Assembly: GCA_039720395.1 (NCBI GenBank)
Contig: CM077821.1
Location: 40,608,792 to 40,672,791 of the forward strand
Direction: 5' to 3'
Source of the DNA: Liquidambar formosana
Taxonomy: Eukaryota; Streptophyta; Magnoliopsida; Saxifragales; Altingiaceae
Length of the DNA stretch: 64,000 nt
Shown here: positions 1 through 10,712 of the stretch, in pieces
Numbering within the stretch: position 1 is the first letter of the stretch
Layout of the letters: every line of letters starts with the position of its first letter
Position numbers and translations under genes: made by a program
Notes under the pieces: model-generated
Told to the model about the DNA's origin: nothing
Seen by the model: only the letters and a program-made list of their open reading frames with translations
Database searches by the model: none

Positions 1-1028
1 CCTCTGTTTCAGAGCATAACATGCAATTAGTATTTTCCACTTTTAACTTACATCTAGTCTTTCAAATACCTTTATCACAATGCTAACAACGATCTTAAAT
101 TGATCATTGTTAAGTCCTTCAAAGTTGTCAAGATCTACTAAAATTTAGCCGATGCGATATTGGATACTTGATCCATTTGTTAATGTCATCACGATGGCAA
201 GTGGTCATACATGACTTTTGGTGCTAATACATATGAGGTCCCATATAAAGGGAAAAAGAAATACTCAGTATTCAGAATTATCACCTAAAAGATGCAATAG
301 AGACATTTTAGCATTACTAAACAAGCCATCACAAGCATCGGAGTCTATTCTAAACCACTAATTTTGATAGAGATGTGTTTTAAGATTGGCCACCACATAT
401 GACATACTGCTGCATTGAGCAAGGAAAGGGCACATGATGAATTTTATTGGCCAGATATCTTTCTTGTTCCTTCTCTTTCTCTATTTGCCCACGTTTGGAA
501 AAAGAAAAAGGGACGGGAGGGAGGGGGAACTCATCCATGATACCGAGTTCGTAAATTTTACCATTTACCATCCAACCGGCTAGTATCTTTAGGTGGAACT
601 CAACAAACTGAGTTTTTAATTCACTTTTAAAATAGTACCCATTCAAGGGTGGTCCAAATTATTCTTTAATTAATCATTCTCTAATTTTCAAATTTGACAT
701 AAAACATACATCTAGCTAAATGGTTCCATGTATTTTATAATAATTTTCCTAAGGGTTCAACTCACAGGAAAGGCGGAAATGGCTCCATCCTTGTCTCTAG
801 ACCAAACCCATCCCAAGTAATGAGCAATAATTGTGATTATTTTCATCTTAACGACATGAAAAATTAAAAATTTTCAAATGAATATTTGAATTCAAAACCT
901 ATATATAATTTTAGATCGTGGTTGTTGTAATTCTTTATCCTTTGTACTATCCTTACGAATTGGCTGTCAACACTTCTAGGCGACCTTTATTACATAATTT
1001 AATAAAGATTGGAAAACACGTAAAAACC
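1..1028. other. Intergenic, no gene recognised
   Basis: AT-rich sequence without a recognisable protein domain. An 88-codon minus-strand open frame at 380-646 has no family I recognise, no clear promoter and no splice context. I regard it as chance or an unidentified remnant. Confidence 0.5.
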
Positions 1029-1036
1029 CTTTGTAG

Positions 1037-1201
1037 TAGGGGTGTTAATGGTTTTGGTTAAAACCGAGAAGAACCAAACCGAACCGGGCGGTTTGGTTTG
1101 GTTTTTTTGTCATTAGGTTCGGTTATGGTTTTAATTTTAGAAAACCGAACTTAATTGGTTTGGTTTTGGTTTTCAATTTGAAAAAACCGAAAAAACCGAA
1201 A

Positions 1202-1250
<49 letters not shown>

Positions 1251-1705
1251 TAAAGTTTGTAAATTCCCAATTCTAATAAGGGTAAAATAGGTAATGGGCT
1301 TGTTTTTGTTGATTTTAAGTTTCTTATTATTTTCTCTTTTTTAGATTGGCATGTATTAAACTAGCTATTAATGTTGTGTGTATTAATATTGTGTGTGATA
1401 TTAACATATTAATATATGTTTCTATTTTAATACAATGTTTGTTTTTTTTAATTGCTAATGTAATGCTTTTATTAAAAATGTTTTTATTTGGAGTTTGGCA
1501 CATCATTTTTTTCATTTTCAATTATTTGTTGTTACTTGATAGGTTAAAACTGAAACTGAACCGAAACAAACTGAAATATAATTGTTTGGTTTGGTTTTTT
1601 TATAATATGGTTTGGTTTTGGTTTGGGAGGAACAAAACCGAAGTATAATGGTTTGGTTTGAAATCTCCCCTAAAACCGAACCAAACCGAACCATTAACAC
1701 CCCTA
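1037..1705. mobile_element. Non-autonomous hAT-type element with 8-bp target duplication
   Basis: The ends are near-perfect inverted repeats: TAGGGGTGTTAATGGTT at the left and its complement AACCATTAACACCCCTA at the right. The octamer CTTTGTAG lies on both sides (1029-1036 and 1706-1713), which is the 8-bp duplication expected for hAT transposons. The interior has repeated blocks of the type AACCGAACCAAACC and no transposase frame, so the element must be mobilised in trans. A (TA)n run lies inside it at 1205-1247. Related elements with the same TAGG...CCTA ends occur at 28132, 47469, 49610 and 58999. Confidence 0.88.
1205..1247. repeat. (TA)n microsatellite
   Basis: Uninterrupted TA dinucleotides inside the hAT-type element. 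Confidence 0.9.
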
Positions 1706-1911
1706 CTTTGTAGTGTATGTCTTGTCAAGGAAAGGGTATCTTGCCTTTCTGTCGGTGTAAACTTTCTTGAGAAAAAAGGCCAAAATAAGCTAAAACTTTA
1801 GGCCCAAACACCAGACAAGCAACAGCCAAACCAGTCTATTAAATTTCAATCAAATTTTGAATTTTGAAGTATTCAGTGTACTGCAATGCAATCATGTGGT
1901 ATCATAACTAA

Positions 1912-2012
1912 CAAGTTAATAGGAGTGAAGTAAAGTGAGATTATAGGATAAAAAAATTACTTTCATAATTTCACTTTACTCCACTTTCATTGGCTCGTAA
2001 TATTTTATTAGC
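1912..2012. repeat. Hairpin, possible MITE remnant
   Basis: An inverted repeat around GGAGTGAAGTAAAGTGAGATTA and its imperfect complement TAATTTCACTTTACTCC, separated by a short AT-rich centre. Ends and target duplication are not clear. A similar hairpin occurs at 55219-55385. Confidence 0.45.
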
Positions 2013-2282
2013 CGTATCATCAGTTACATATAAGTTTTTTTCATGAATATCAAAAGGAAATCTTAGCCAACCCACTACTTTGTGTCTTTGTATAGCTTGG
2101 CAAGAAATATGTATATATTTCAAATAAAATCTGATGTAATTAGAAAAATATTCAATTAATTAATGTATGTAAGTAGTATTCGGGTAACCCACTCCACATT
2201 TATTTTGTTAATTTCACACAAACAAAAGGGGCAACATACCCACCTCACTCTAGGGTTAATGGTGATTTTATTTGATAAGGGA

Positions 2283-2450
2283 AATACTACTTGCACCAAT
2301 TCTCACATCAACTCACGTGGCAAATGATGTGGTTCTACTAGTCTATTACATCAGTCCAATTTTTTTTTTTTTTTTAAATATTTAAAAAAGGGTCCTCCAT
2401 ATCATTTTGCCATGCATGTGAGTTGATGCAAAAAAATTGATACGGAAAGA
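2283..2450. repeat. Inverted repeat, MITE-like
   Basis: The left arm contains ATCAACTCACGTGGCAAATG. The right arm contains its imperfect complement around CATTTTGCCATGCATGTGAG, with a poly(T) stretch between. No coding content; the superfamily is not assignable from the ends. Confidence 0.5.
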
Positions 2451-2871
2451 TGATTCATATAGCACTATCATGTGGGCAAGAAAATTTTTGGGTAAAAAAT
2501 ATGGTAACTGTTATATCATTTAGGCAAACAAATTTGGAAAATTTAATTTTTTTTTATTAAGAAAATATTTCTATTATTTATGATTTATTAAAAAACCAGC
2601 CATTCCAATCACAAATTCTTAATTCCGCCGCTGCGACAACTGTATCACTGCACTCTTTATCCCTATTTTTTGTTCAAATAGCATACGAACATTTCTTTAC
2701 TCATGATTTTTGTTGCCTTTTTAGTTTTTTGCTCAGACTTCAAAGTATTTTATAGTTAGAGTCATGACCTAACCCGAACGCGCCCAAACTTAGTTCCAAC
2801 CGTTAGTTTAGTAAGGGAAACTCTGTTCAAAATTAGGAAACTAAAGCCCCCATGTGCATACCCTCCATCTC

Positions 2872-2879
2872 TATATATA
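2872..2879 (+). promoter_or_regulatory. TATA box of the B3 gene
   Basis: TATATATA lies 78 bases upstream of the ATG at 2957. It is followed by TTTATTAAACCCTAAAAACCC, which includes a telo-box-like AAACCCT. The same arrangement is kept in D2 at 30837. Confidence 0.6.
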
Positions 2880-2956
2880 CGTTTATTAAACCCTAAAAAC
2901 CCATTTTACCTGCGAGCCAATTAATTAGTTTCAGCAGCAGTAGAGAATTGAATACG

Positions 2957-4084
2957 ATGGTGAACTCCATGTTGCGTCTCGAAGATTTGAAGGGCATGAA
3001 AAGACAGCCCGGATGGTCCGATCTTGATGTTCTTGCCGAGGTTGTAGCAGTGGCGACCCAGAAATACGAGGAAGAAAGGCTGATGATGAAAAGTGATGCA
3101 ATCAACGTGAGAAACCAAGAAGGGGTATTCATGAGAGAGAGATGTATCAAGAACCCACTTGATGTATCCAAGAGAGAAAGGTTGGTGATCAATGAAAAAT
3201 CTTCCATCAAGAACCACACTGCGGCATACCCACCTGAAATGTCCAAGGAAGAACGGCTTATGAGAGAGAAAGCCCTCAAGAAGCCCCTAATTGCCTGTCC
3301 TGTTTTCAAGAAAAAGAGATCGGCTCCACATCAAACACCTTTCAAGAAGTGTGATGTTTCATACCCACTTACGATATTCAATCCTGATCGTTTGATGATG
3401 AGTCATATTTTCAAGAATCATACCACGGAAGACCACAGCAAAAGCTCCGATATCAAGAACCATTCGAAACGAAAGCGTTGTCGTTTTGAATGCGAGAGCA
3501 GTGATGAAGACGTCGTGAAAGTGAAGAACAGCCGGAAGAAGAAGATGAAGATGGAAAGCGGCCCGGACCCACCACCTGACATGCCGATGGCGTTCAAGAA
3601 TTGTATTGGCGAGATGAGGGGTTCCAAAGTGGTAATGGTTATACAAAAGCCCTTGTATTTTACTGATACGAGCCGGAGCCACAATCGGTTGTCGGTTCCA
3701 TTGAACCAAATCAAAGTCGAATTTCTGACGGAAGAGGAGAAGATGGAGTTGGATGCCTCTTTAGGCATAGAGGTGGTGTTGATTGAACCCTCTCTTGAGA
3801 AATCCACGCTGACATTGAAGAAGTGGAACATGAAGAAGAACAGCTCTATTTACGCTTTGGTGACCAATTGGAATCTGGTTGTGAAAAGGAATAATCTGGA
3901 TGAAGGTGATATTGTCCAGTTGTGGTCATTCCGAGTTGACTCGAAATTGTGTTTCGCGCTCATTAGAGTTGCAACGGGTGGAGAAGAAGGTGGAAATACG
4001 ACTCACACAAGCAGTGGAGATGGTGCAAGTAGTAGTCGAACCGAAGACATGGCAATAACGTCTTCAAACACTCGGGAAAATTAG
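2957..4084 (+). CDS. B3 domain-containing protein (DUF313-type), intact copy
   Basis: A single-exon protein of 375 residues, starting at the first ATG after a TATA box and a short leader. Residues about 207-338 form a plant B3 DNA-binding domain of the DUF313/At2g31720-like class. It begins near PMAFKNCIGEMRGSK, runs through LSVPLNQIKVEFLTEEE and IYALVTNWNLVV, and closes with GDIVQLWSFRV. Members are presumed nuclear transcription regulators; the target is unknown. The N-terminal half is basic and semi-repetitive: blocks of the type ERLM...IKNH recur about five times over residues 40-160. A Lys/Arg-rich stretch just before the B3 domain, with SKRKRCRF and RKKKMKM, could be a nuclear localisation signal. 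The C-terminus is Gly/Ser-rich. A decayed duplicate lies at 30922-32142. Family confidence is high; function is inferred. Confidence 0.85.
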   Translation: MVNSMLRLEDLKGMKRQPGWSDLDVLAEVVAVATQKYEEERLMMKSDAINVRNQEGVFMRERCIKNPLDVSKRERLVINEKSSIKNHTAAYPPEMSKEERLMREKALKKPLIACPVFKKKRSAPHQTPFKKCDVSYPLTIFNPDRLMMSHIFKNHTTEDHSKSSDIKNHSKRKRCRFECESSDEDVVKVKNSRKKKMKMESGPDPPPDMPMAFKNCIGEMRGSKVVMVIQKPLYFTDTSRSHNRLSVPLNQIKVEFLTEEEKMELDASLGIEVVLIEPSLEKSTLTLKKWNMKKNSSIYALVTNWNLVVKRNNLDEGDIVQLWSFRVDSKLCFALIRVATGGEEGGNTTHTSSGDGASSSRTEDMAITSSNTREN

Positions 4085-4899
4085 GGTTTTGCTTTAAGTT
4101 TTTATTTTTATTTTTATTTTTTGTTTTTGGTGGCAGAGCTTTTTATGGGATCAATTTATTGATTATTTTTGAATTACTGTTAATTAATTTACTTGATTAA
4201 TTACTGTTAATAGTGGTTGGACCAACACCATTTTGCGCCATCAAGCATATACCGTTATGTTAACCACAAAATTTGGGTAAAATTGTGCCTGAATGCCAAT
4301 GATTTGGGGCTTCTTCATGCGGGTCCAACCATCAAGTTGGTGGAATTTACCCCCATTTTATCAGCCATTAATGAATGGGTTATGGATTTTCTTTCCTTTT
4401 TTCTTTTTCCTTCTTTTTGGCATTAGTAAAGTACCCCACTTTATGCATTCAAAATCTGTTTGCAATCATTAAAATTCTTTACTGGGTTTTCATTTGGTTG
4501 CCTCCTGGGATTTGTGCACTTCCAGACACGGAATTATTGGAAAATTCTCATCACATTAAATAAAAAAAAAAAACCCAGCTATTGAGAAAAAATATAATTT
4601 AGTTCTTTCACACATGATATTAATGTAACTTGAATACACTATTTTTCCCATCAGCAAAAAAGAAAAGAAAAGGAAAAAAAAAAAAAAACAGCCACTATTT
4701 CTTTCTGCATTTTGCTCACGTGGTGTATCATTCACGTAGTGTATCATTTACATATGCTTTACCTTTACAAATCAAATTTTCAGCCATTTTTAGAATCAAA
4801 TTTTCAACCATTTCCATCAAGCGAGAAAAGTAATACAAAATACATGTTACTTTTTTGTATTCGATACCCAAAACTTGTGGTAGGACCGACGATTTTTGT
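4085..4899. other. 3' flank of the B3 gene, no gene recognised
   Basis: AT-rich 3' flank with poly(A) and poly(T) runs. It is collinear with D2 32060-32850. I see no coding signal beyond chance. Confidence 0.6.
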
Positions 4900-4901
4900 T
4901 A

Positions 4902-5161
4902 CTCCCTCCGTCCCTAAAAGATAGGCCAAATTCCCAACTTTTTGTGTCCCAAAATGATAGGCCATTTTGAAAAGTCAAACCATAAAATTGTTTAACTTTC
5001 CTATTATACCCTTTGTTTTGTTAAAAATTACTTTACCATTTCAATTTCATTTCATAAAGGAAGGGTATTTATGGAAAACAAAATTTAGTCAATGCATTTT
5101 TTATGTTTTCTTAATTTGCGTGTTTGGTCAAACTTGGCCTATCTTTTAGGGACGGAGGGAG
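4902..5161. mobile_element. Stowaway-type MITE, D1-specific
   Basis: 260 bp with terminal inverted repeats CTCCCTCCGTCCCTAAAAGA and TCTTTTAGGGACGGAGGGAG, flanked by a TA duplication (4900-4901 and 5162-5163). D2 reads straight through as TTTTTGTTACAATAG near 32850 with a single TA, so this is a clean insertion. Tc1/mariner superfamily; no transposase. Confidence 0.95.
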
Positions 5162-5163
5162 TA

Positions 5164-6592
5164 CAATAGTGATAAGCAGCCATGATTTTAGTCCTAACTA
5201 AAAAAAAAAAGAAAGAAAAGAAAAAAAAAGCTGTGCAATAGCCTTTATAGAACCAAGACACTGCTTAACAAATTAATTTGCCATTTCACTCTCCTTTCCC
5301 TTTCCTCTACCCATTTTCCACTCCCCAAAGCAACTTCTCACGTTTGAATACTCCTATTACAACCGAAATATAGGTACATAACCCATACAAGATCTGCATA
5401 CTAATTTTTGAAAGGTCACTCCATGTACATGACATAGTTTAATACAAATGCCAACATTAGGCACTTCAAATAACATTGAAAGAGATAGAGGAGAGTCTAA
5501 GGGTTTTCTTACCATATAATGGCCATTTAGCAGTATTGGTCTAGCCAAATAGGGTTATTCTCTCACAACTTATATTTAAAGAATAAAAAAGCAATAGAGC
5601 TCCATCTAGTCTCACCAACTGAAATTCCTGAAACAAATGCAAGGAATTAGAACCTAATAAACCTAGAAAAATGAAAAATGAAAATTGAAAAGAAAGGCTT
5701 TGAAGTTGCTAGCTGGACACATGCACTTGATTATTCCTAGGTTGCATACAGCTTTCCCTGAGTAAATTTTGGTGGTTGAAAGGTAAGAAAAGACCTGTCA
5801 AATATAGCACAAAACAGAACTAAAAAGATGAAGGAAAGTAAATAATATCTAACGAAAAGAAATTAAGATAATAGAAGCCATTACCTATTGGTGCTTTAGT
5901 TCAAATGACCGATAAGGCTGCTTTCATGGAAAAGGTCTAATATAAGATGCTTAATGGAAATGGTTCCCCAAATAAATCATTGGGAAAGGCAAAAAGGGAG
6001 GGGGAAAAAAAAGAAAAAATTCAGTATAGTCCCATTTGTAAACAGGACATCCCAAGCTATCAACTTGTCAATGAAACCTGTACAACTCAACTACAATTTA
6101 TCGCCTAGAAAAATATGAGAAATCTCTAATGTCTAAACTTAACAAAGAAATTAATATCAAATTAACCAATCGCAACGGGGCAAAGCAAGACCGGTTTTTT
6201 AATGCCCCATTGACTTTTTATCCTGTTCCCGCCCCAAAACCATTTGGGGTATTGCTTCTTTTAACCATCCCCGCCCCAATAAGTACTTTAAACATCTAGA
6301 TTAGTGGGGAAAATCCACAATATAGTTACACAAGGTATTATGGCAGCAGGCAGCATGAGCAACTGACATCACTTAGACATATTGGGCCACTATTCAAGGT
6401 TTAGAAAACAAATATAATTCTCTAACTGAGCTTTAGCTTTATTAAAAAAAAATGTTATCACTTTAAACAAAAATCTCGACTTATTAATATGGCAATATAA
6501 ACTGTTATCAATAAAATATTATCAACAAAGGCTATTACGTTAATATGGCAGCATAAACAACTAAATGTCAGAATCAGCTTAAAACATTTACC
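5164..6592. other. Non-coding part of D1
   Basis: No gene is recognisable. A stretch at 6180-6300 with alternating GGGGC/GCCCC blocks (complement GGGGCGGGGATGG) looks like a hAT-derived remnant. The rest is AT-rich and shared with D2. Confidence 0.45.
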
Positions 6593-6945
6593 CCATCACT
6601 AGATGACTTATCCACATCTATATAATCATATATTGTCACATAATCATGTGGTTCCACAGTCGATGCACCTAGAAACAAAGAAAAACAAGATAAGCACTAA
6701 GTAAATATCAAAATTACCTTAAGAAGAAAAAAGTATTAGAAACTACTTAAATAATTAGTACAATTATTATCTTGCATTTCAGCAGTCCACGACCATATTT
6801 GAGCGCACATCAATGCTTCCATAGTCTTTGGATGAAGTCTACTCCGATGTGGACTCACCAATCTGCCACTTGTGCTAAAAGCAGACTCTGAAGCAACAGT
6901 TGATACACCATTATCAACAATTGAAATAGATAAAAAAATAAACAT
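6593..6945 (-). pseudogene. hAT transposase C-terminal (dimerisation) fragment
   Basis: The minus strand encodes ASESAFSTSGRLVSPHRSR followed by LHPKTMEALMCAQIWSW, the hallmark of the hAT C-terminal dimerisation domain found in BED zinc-finger/RICESLEEPER-like proteins. A second block at 6593-6668 is flanked by TAG and GTAAATG, as a spliced exon would be. It reads ASTVEPHDYVTIYDYIDVD, an acidic tail typical of the same family. The BED finger and catalytic core (normally 500 or more residues) are missing, so this is a fragment. D2 carries the same fragment at 34288-34635. Confidence 0.8.
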
Positions 6946-7477
6946 AATTTTTTTTGAAAAGAAAGAATAATTTAAAAAAAAAAAAAAAAAAACCTCCAAA
7001 TGCGACTTTGCAATAACCAATAGTCATCAATGAAGACACTTGCAAGGCACAAGTATAATCAAAACAGACCAAGATGTAAACTCAACTTAAATTTAATGTT
7101 GAATATGATTTCTTAAAAAATTAAATAGCTGGCACCTCTTCCAAAAATTCTGGCAATTCATCATATATTTGCCTCAGCTCATCCAATTATATATCAATTA
7201 AAGAAATGAATTGTTAAGGGAAAACATGAAGCATGAAATTTGTACTAATAGTTAAATCACTATTAATGCTTGACCTCATCACAGAAACCCTCTTTCATTA
7301 TTGTCCCAGAACCCTTCTCTTTACTTCTATTTACATCAAGAACACCAATGCCTCACAGGTCGAATGTTAACTCTCTTCTGTTTCAGCCTATACCTACCCA
7401 AGAAAAATGAAAAGGGCAGATACCAACATTAAGAAATCAAAATTTTGTAAACACCTAGATGGGCAGATTGTAAACAC

Positions 7478-7910
7478 CTGATTCCAGGCAAATTCAATCC
7501 CTTCATACTCATCAAAAGCTCTATAACTACAAACTTTGAATGGAAAACCATGAAGAACCCACTAATACTAACATCCCAAAGTCCCAAAAGGAGTACAAAT
7601 TTTACAAATATAGGAAAAGGGAAAATAGAGAATTCAGAGAAGAGAAGCTCCATACATTGTTTTAAAGCTCTTTTGCCAAGAATTTCATTGTACTGCAAAA
7701 ATAGCAAGATGGTTCTCAAATACCAAACTCAAATCTATAAAAGCTAGAAACCATACAAGGAATAGAAAATGAAAAACAAGAAACAGAAAGCAAAAAACCA
7801 AAAGCAAGATAAAAAAAAAAGGGGTATTTAATATTTATCCTTCCATATCTTCCAGTAGGATCAACTTCAACAAACTTAGAATAATCTGGTTCATCAAGGG
7901 AGCCAAAATT
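7478..7910 (-). pseudogene. WNK-type kinase 5' fragment
   Basis: Three minus-strand pieces match the start of plant WNK (with-no-lysine) Ser/Thr kinases: LDEPDYSKFVEVDPTGRYGR near 7839-7905, YNEILGK starting at 7692 after a good TTTTTGCAG acceptor, and YRAFDEYEGIEFAWNQ at 7478-7526 after TTTGTAG and before a GTGTTT donor. The glycine-rich loop has lost its frame: the expected GKGASKTVY is scrambled to GKRALKQCM. The usual VKLYDFLQ continuation and all later kinase subdomains are absent. It is a non-functional fragment, shared with D2 at 35232-35660. Confidence 0.75.
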
Positions 7911-8645
7911 TAAGCCAATACAAGCCCCCCTTCTTCTTCTTCTTCTTCTTGTTGCTTAGACAGTAATCTTCTATATACTAATCAAACAAGTTTATGCGAA
8001 ATTATTTGGAATTTAAAGGTAAATCGGGTCTCTTATCTTGTCCAAAATCCTAGAGAATTCCATACATGCCTTTATCCATAACTAAAGAAACCATTCACAT
8101 ATTGTAAACATATAAAGCATTTTGCTTTGTAATTTTAGTGAGCATACAATGACTTAAAGTGCAAAACTCAAAGCATCCACCCAGGAATAAACCCATTGAA
8201 TTGTTTGGCATGAGTTAATGCAACAATTTGGTCTGAACCTACAGGATTATACCTGCATCGAAAAATTAAATAAAAGGGAGAGGATAAGAGGTTGGCCTTT
8301 GAAGTGGCCTCCAAGAAGAAAAGGATGGAAATTGGGAAATTTAAAGTTTACCCAATTTGCAACATGGGATTGCATTCTAAAGGCTGGAAGATCCCCTGAG
8401 ATTGAGCTTACTGCTGGCCATAAGGAATAATTTGCTGGCCACCTTCCCATGACAATCGAAGGTGATTTTTTGCATTAATTTCAAAGTAGTATAGGTAAGA
8501 AGATATATATAAACAAAGTTATGTTTTATGGCCGTCTGTTTTTAAGAACCAAAACATCAAAATACATTCAAAGTTTCGAATTTTATTTTCCTTTCCTTTC
8601 ATTAGGATTCTCATGACAAGTACAGTGGATAAGAGAAAATTACAC

Positions 8646-9461
8646 CATATGAGCAGGCTCTACAATTGGGTACCCAGTTTTATCTCTAAAAATCATCACA
8701 AACTCAACTGAAATTCATAAAATTTGAAAGAATGAGCTCCATATCATTTGTCTAAACCAAAATTTAGACAATCTATGAAGTATTTTGAATTAAAAAACCA
8801 GATACAAGAAAACTAGAGCAATAAAGAATTGAGTTTAGGTTACTTAGCATGAGATTGGACTCTTTACGATGTGATCCATGGTCAACAATGATCACGTCAT
8901 CTCTTTCTCCCACCTTATATGGCTTCTGTCCAAATCTGCCACTTCCAGTAGCCAAGCATAACTTTTTATTTATTTACTTATAAACATTGGATTTTTGTGG
9001 AATCTCTCTTTAATTCAACAGATCTAGGAAAATCCCATCTCGGATTTCTTCCACTTTCACCTATTGATGATCTTTAATTATCTCATAGACAAAGAAAACA
9101 CCAATCATTGACAACCCAAATGATGAATGAATAAATACACACGTATATGCACTAATACACGTGACAGAATTGTTTTATACAATATGTTAACTTAGGAGGT
9201 TTTATACAATATTTTGACTTATGATTTTATAAATTTTCACCAAGGATTCATTGAGATTGCCCCAATTAAAATGCTTCAAATGCTTAGATTCAAAGAAACC
9301 AGAAACAGGATGAGTTGCAAGATTTGGAACTGAATATTAACTTTTTACATTTTCTACTTCTGCATTTCATGGAAAAAATTTTAAACATAAAAAACGACAG
9401 GAAGGGTAAAGTACCTTTTAACTGCAAATTGAGAAGAGATATATGAGGACTCCATTGACAT
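8646..9461 (-). pseudogene. SIRB: Sirohydrochlorin ferrochelatase (SirB) 5' fragment
   Basis: Minus-strand exons resemble the N-terminal part of chloroplast SirB, which inserts iron in siroheme synthesis. A possible first exon at 9415-9461 begins MSMESSYISSQFAVK, and a second piece near 9250-9325 reads HPVSGFFESKHLKHFNWG. Exon 8844-8961 gives VGERDDVIIVDHGS and KESNLML. Exon 8646-8707 gives EFVMIFRDKTGYPIVEPAHM, with GT/AG borders in phase with the previous exon. The catalytic remainder, which should continue with ELAEPSI and the PFFL...GRH region, is not present downstream. The join of the first two exons is out of phase. I read it as a captured or duplicated 5' gene fragment. D2 copy: 36393-37228. 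Confidence 0.78.
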
Positions 9462-10712
9462 CTTGGCTACCACACCTTAAAATTCCAGCCACTTGTCTGT
9501 AGAAGTCCATTTTTTCAAAAAGAAAATTTTAAATAATACTCATAATTAATATTTTTCTTTAAAAAGAAAAAAAGAAAAAAAGAGAAAAAGAAAAAAAGGA
9601 AACATCAAATATCAAGTAAATAATTCTTAGACATAAACTAAATCACTAAAAACAGAACAGTAAATTTTTTAGTAAACAAAGCAAGCAAAAACAATCTCTC
9701 CTGAATATTGATCACTAAGGACGAAAGGTCAGTAATAAGACCAGTATTGTCTATAGGGTGGAGCTGTTCATTGGTCCCAAAATCTGCTTCCCATATTAAT
9801 TTTTTGTAGCATTCAAAATTATGTTATGTTTTAATGACACTGGTGCTGCCTATTTTCCCAGATTCAACTATGACTAATTGCATGATTCCACATTTAAATT
9901 AGCAATTTCCAAGCACTTTCTTGCTTTCAGAAGCAACAATTTGCATTGATTTTTAAGTCTTGCAAGCTATAAAGTACTTTCAAAATCCCATCCACACAGT
10001 ACGATAATATTTCTCAAATTTAAGCGTTCTTACAGGGACTTGAGCAAGATAAAAGCAGAAAATAATTTCAAAACACATCTTCTTCGAAGCCGAATCTCAA
10101 AATTTTCCTATATTTTCCATTTGGTTGTTGAGAAAATGCAGGAGAACAAAAGAGAATATGAATGTGAGCACTTAGATTACAAATAAAAAAAGTTCCCCAG
10201 CTCGCCTGAGACTTTAGGCGACTATAAAGTGTAGTTGAGTTGAGTTGAGTTGAGTTCTATAAAATTCTGGATCTTGGGAAATAAGAATCCCTCTTCTCCC
10301 TTTTCCTAAATTTTCTCACCAACCAAACAGATGCTTAATGATTAAATAAACCCTAAAATTCATAATTGTGAAACCCTAATCACATTTCACATCTCACAAA
10401 AAATTCGTCACAAAAACACATCACAATATCATAATCACATTTCACATCTCACAACCCATCGCAGACCAATTTTCTAAAAACAATGAAACAGTTACATAAG
10501 CAATTAAGCGTAAATCACAGACGAGACGAAGAGATCCTCTCAACCCAACCATCCCTATACTCCCCCAAAACCCTCAAACACCCCAAATCCCTCCCTAGAT
10601 CCATCAATTACCTCTTCTTAAGAAGCCAGAACAGAAAATAACTAAGGAAAGAAGTCAAACCTGAATAGCATAGAAAAAATTGCTTCAAAATAAAAAAAAT
10701 TGCTTTAGTCAT

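Noticed and set aside
380..646. 88-codon minus-strand open frame as a gene
   Set aside because: No recognisable motif, no homologous frame elsewhere in the window and no promoter or splice context.
1346..1648. 100-codon frame inside the hAT element as a transposase
   Set aside because: Low-complexity hydrophobic translation with no hAT motifs; it is a by-product of the element's T-rich sequence.
2893..3831. Minus-strand frames opposite the B3 gene
   Set aside because: Shadow frames of a coding region with biased codon use; they lack independent evidence and repeat at the same place in D2.
2948..4084. Start of the B3 protein at 2948
   Set aside because: The codon at 2948 is TTG. The ATG at 2957 is the first proper start and is matched by the D2 ATG at 30922.
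8218..8430. Plus-strand 70-codon frame as a protein gene
   Set aside because: No recognised motif. The strand with exon-like borders is the minus strand, and D2 does not keep the plus-strand frame intact.
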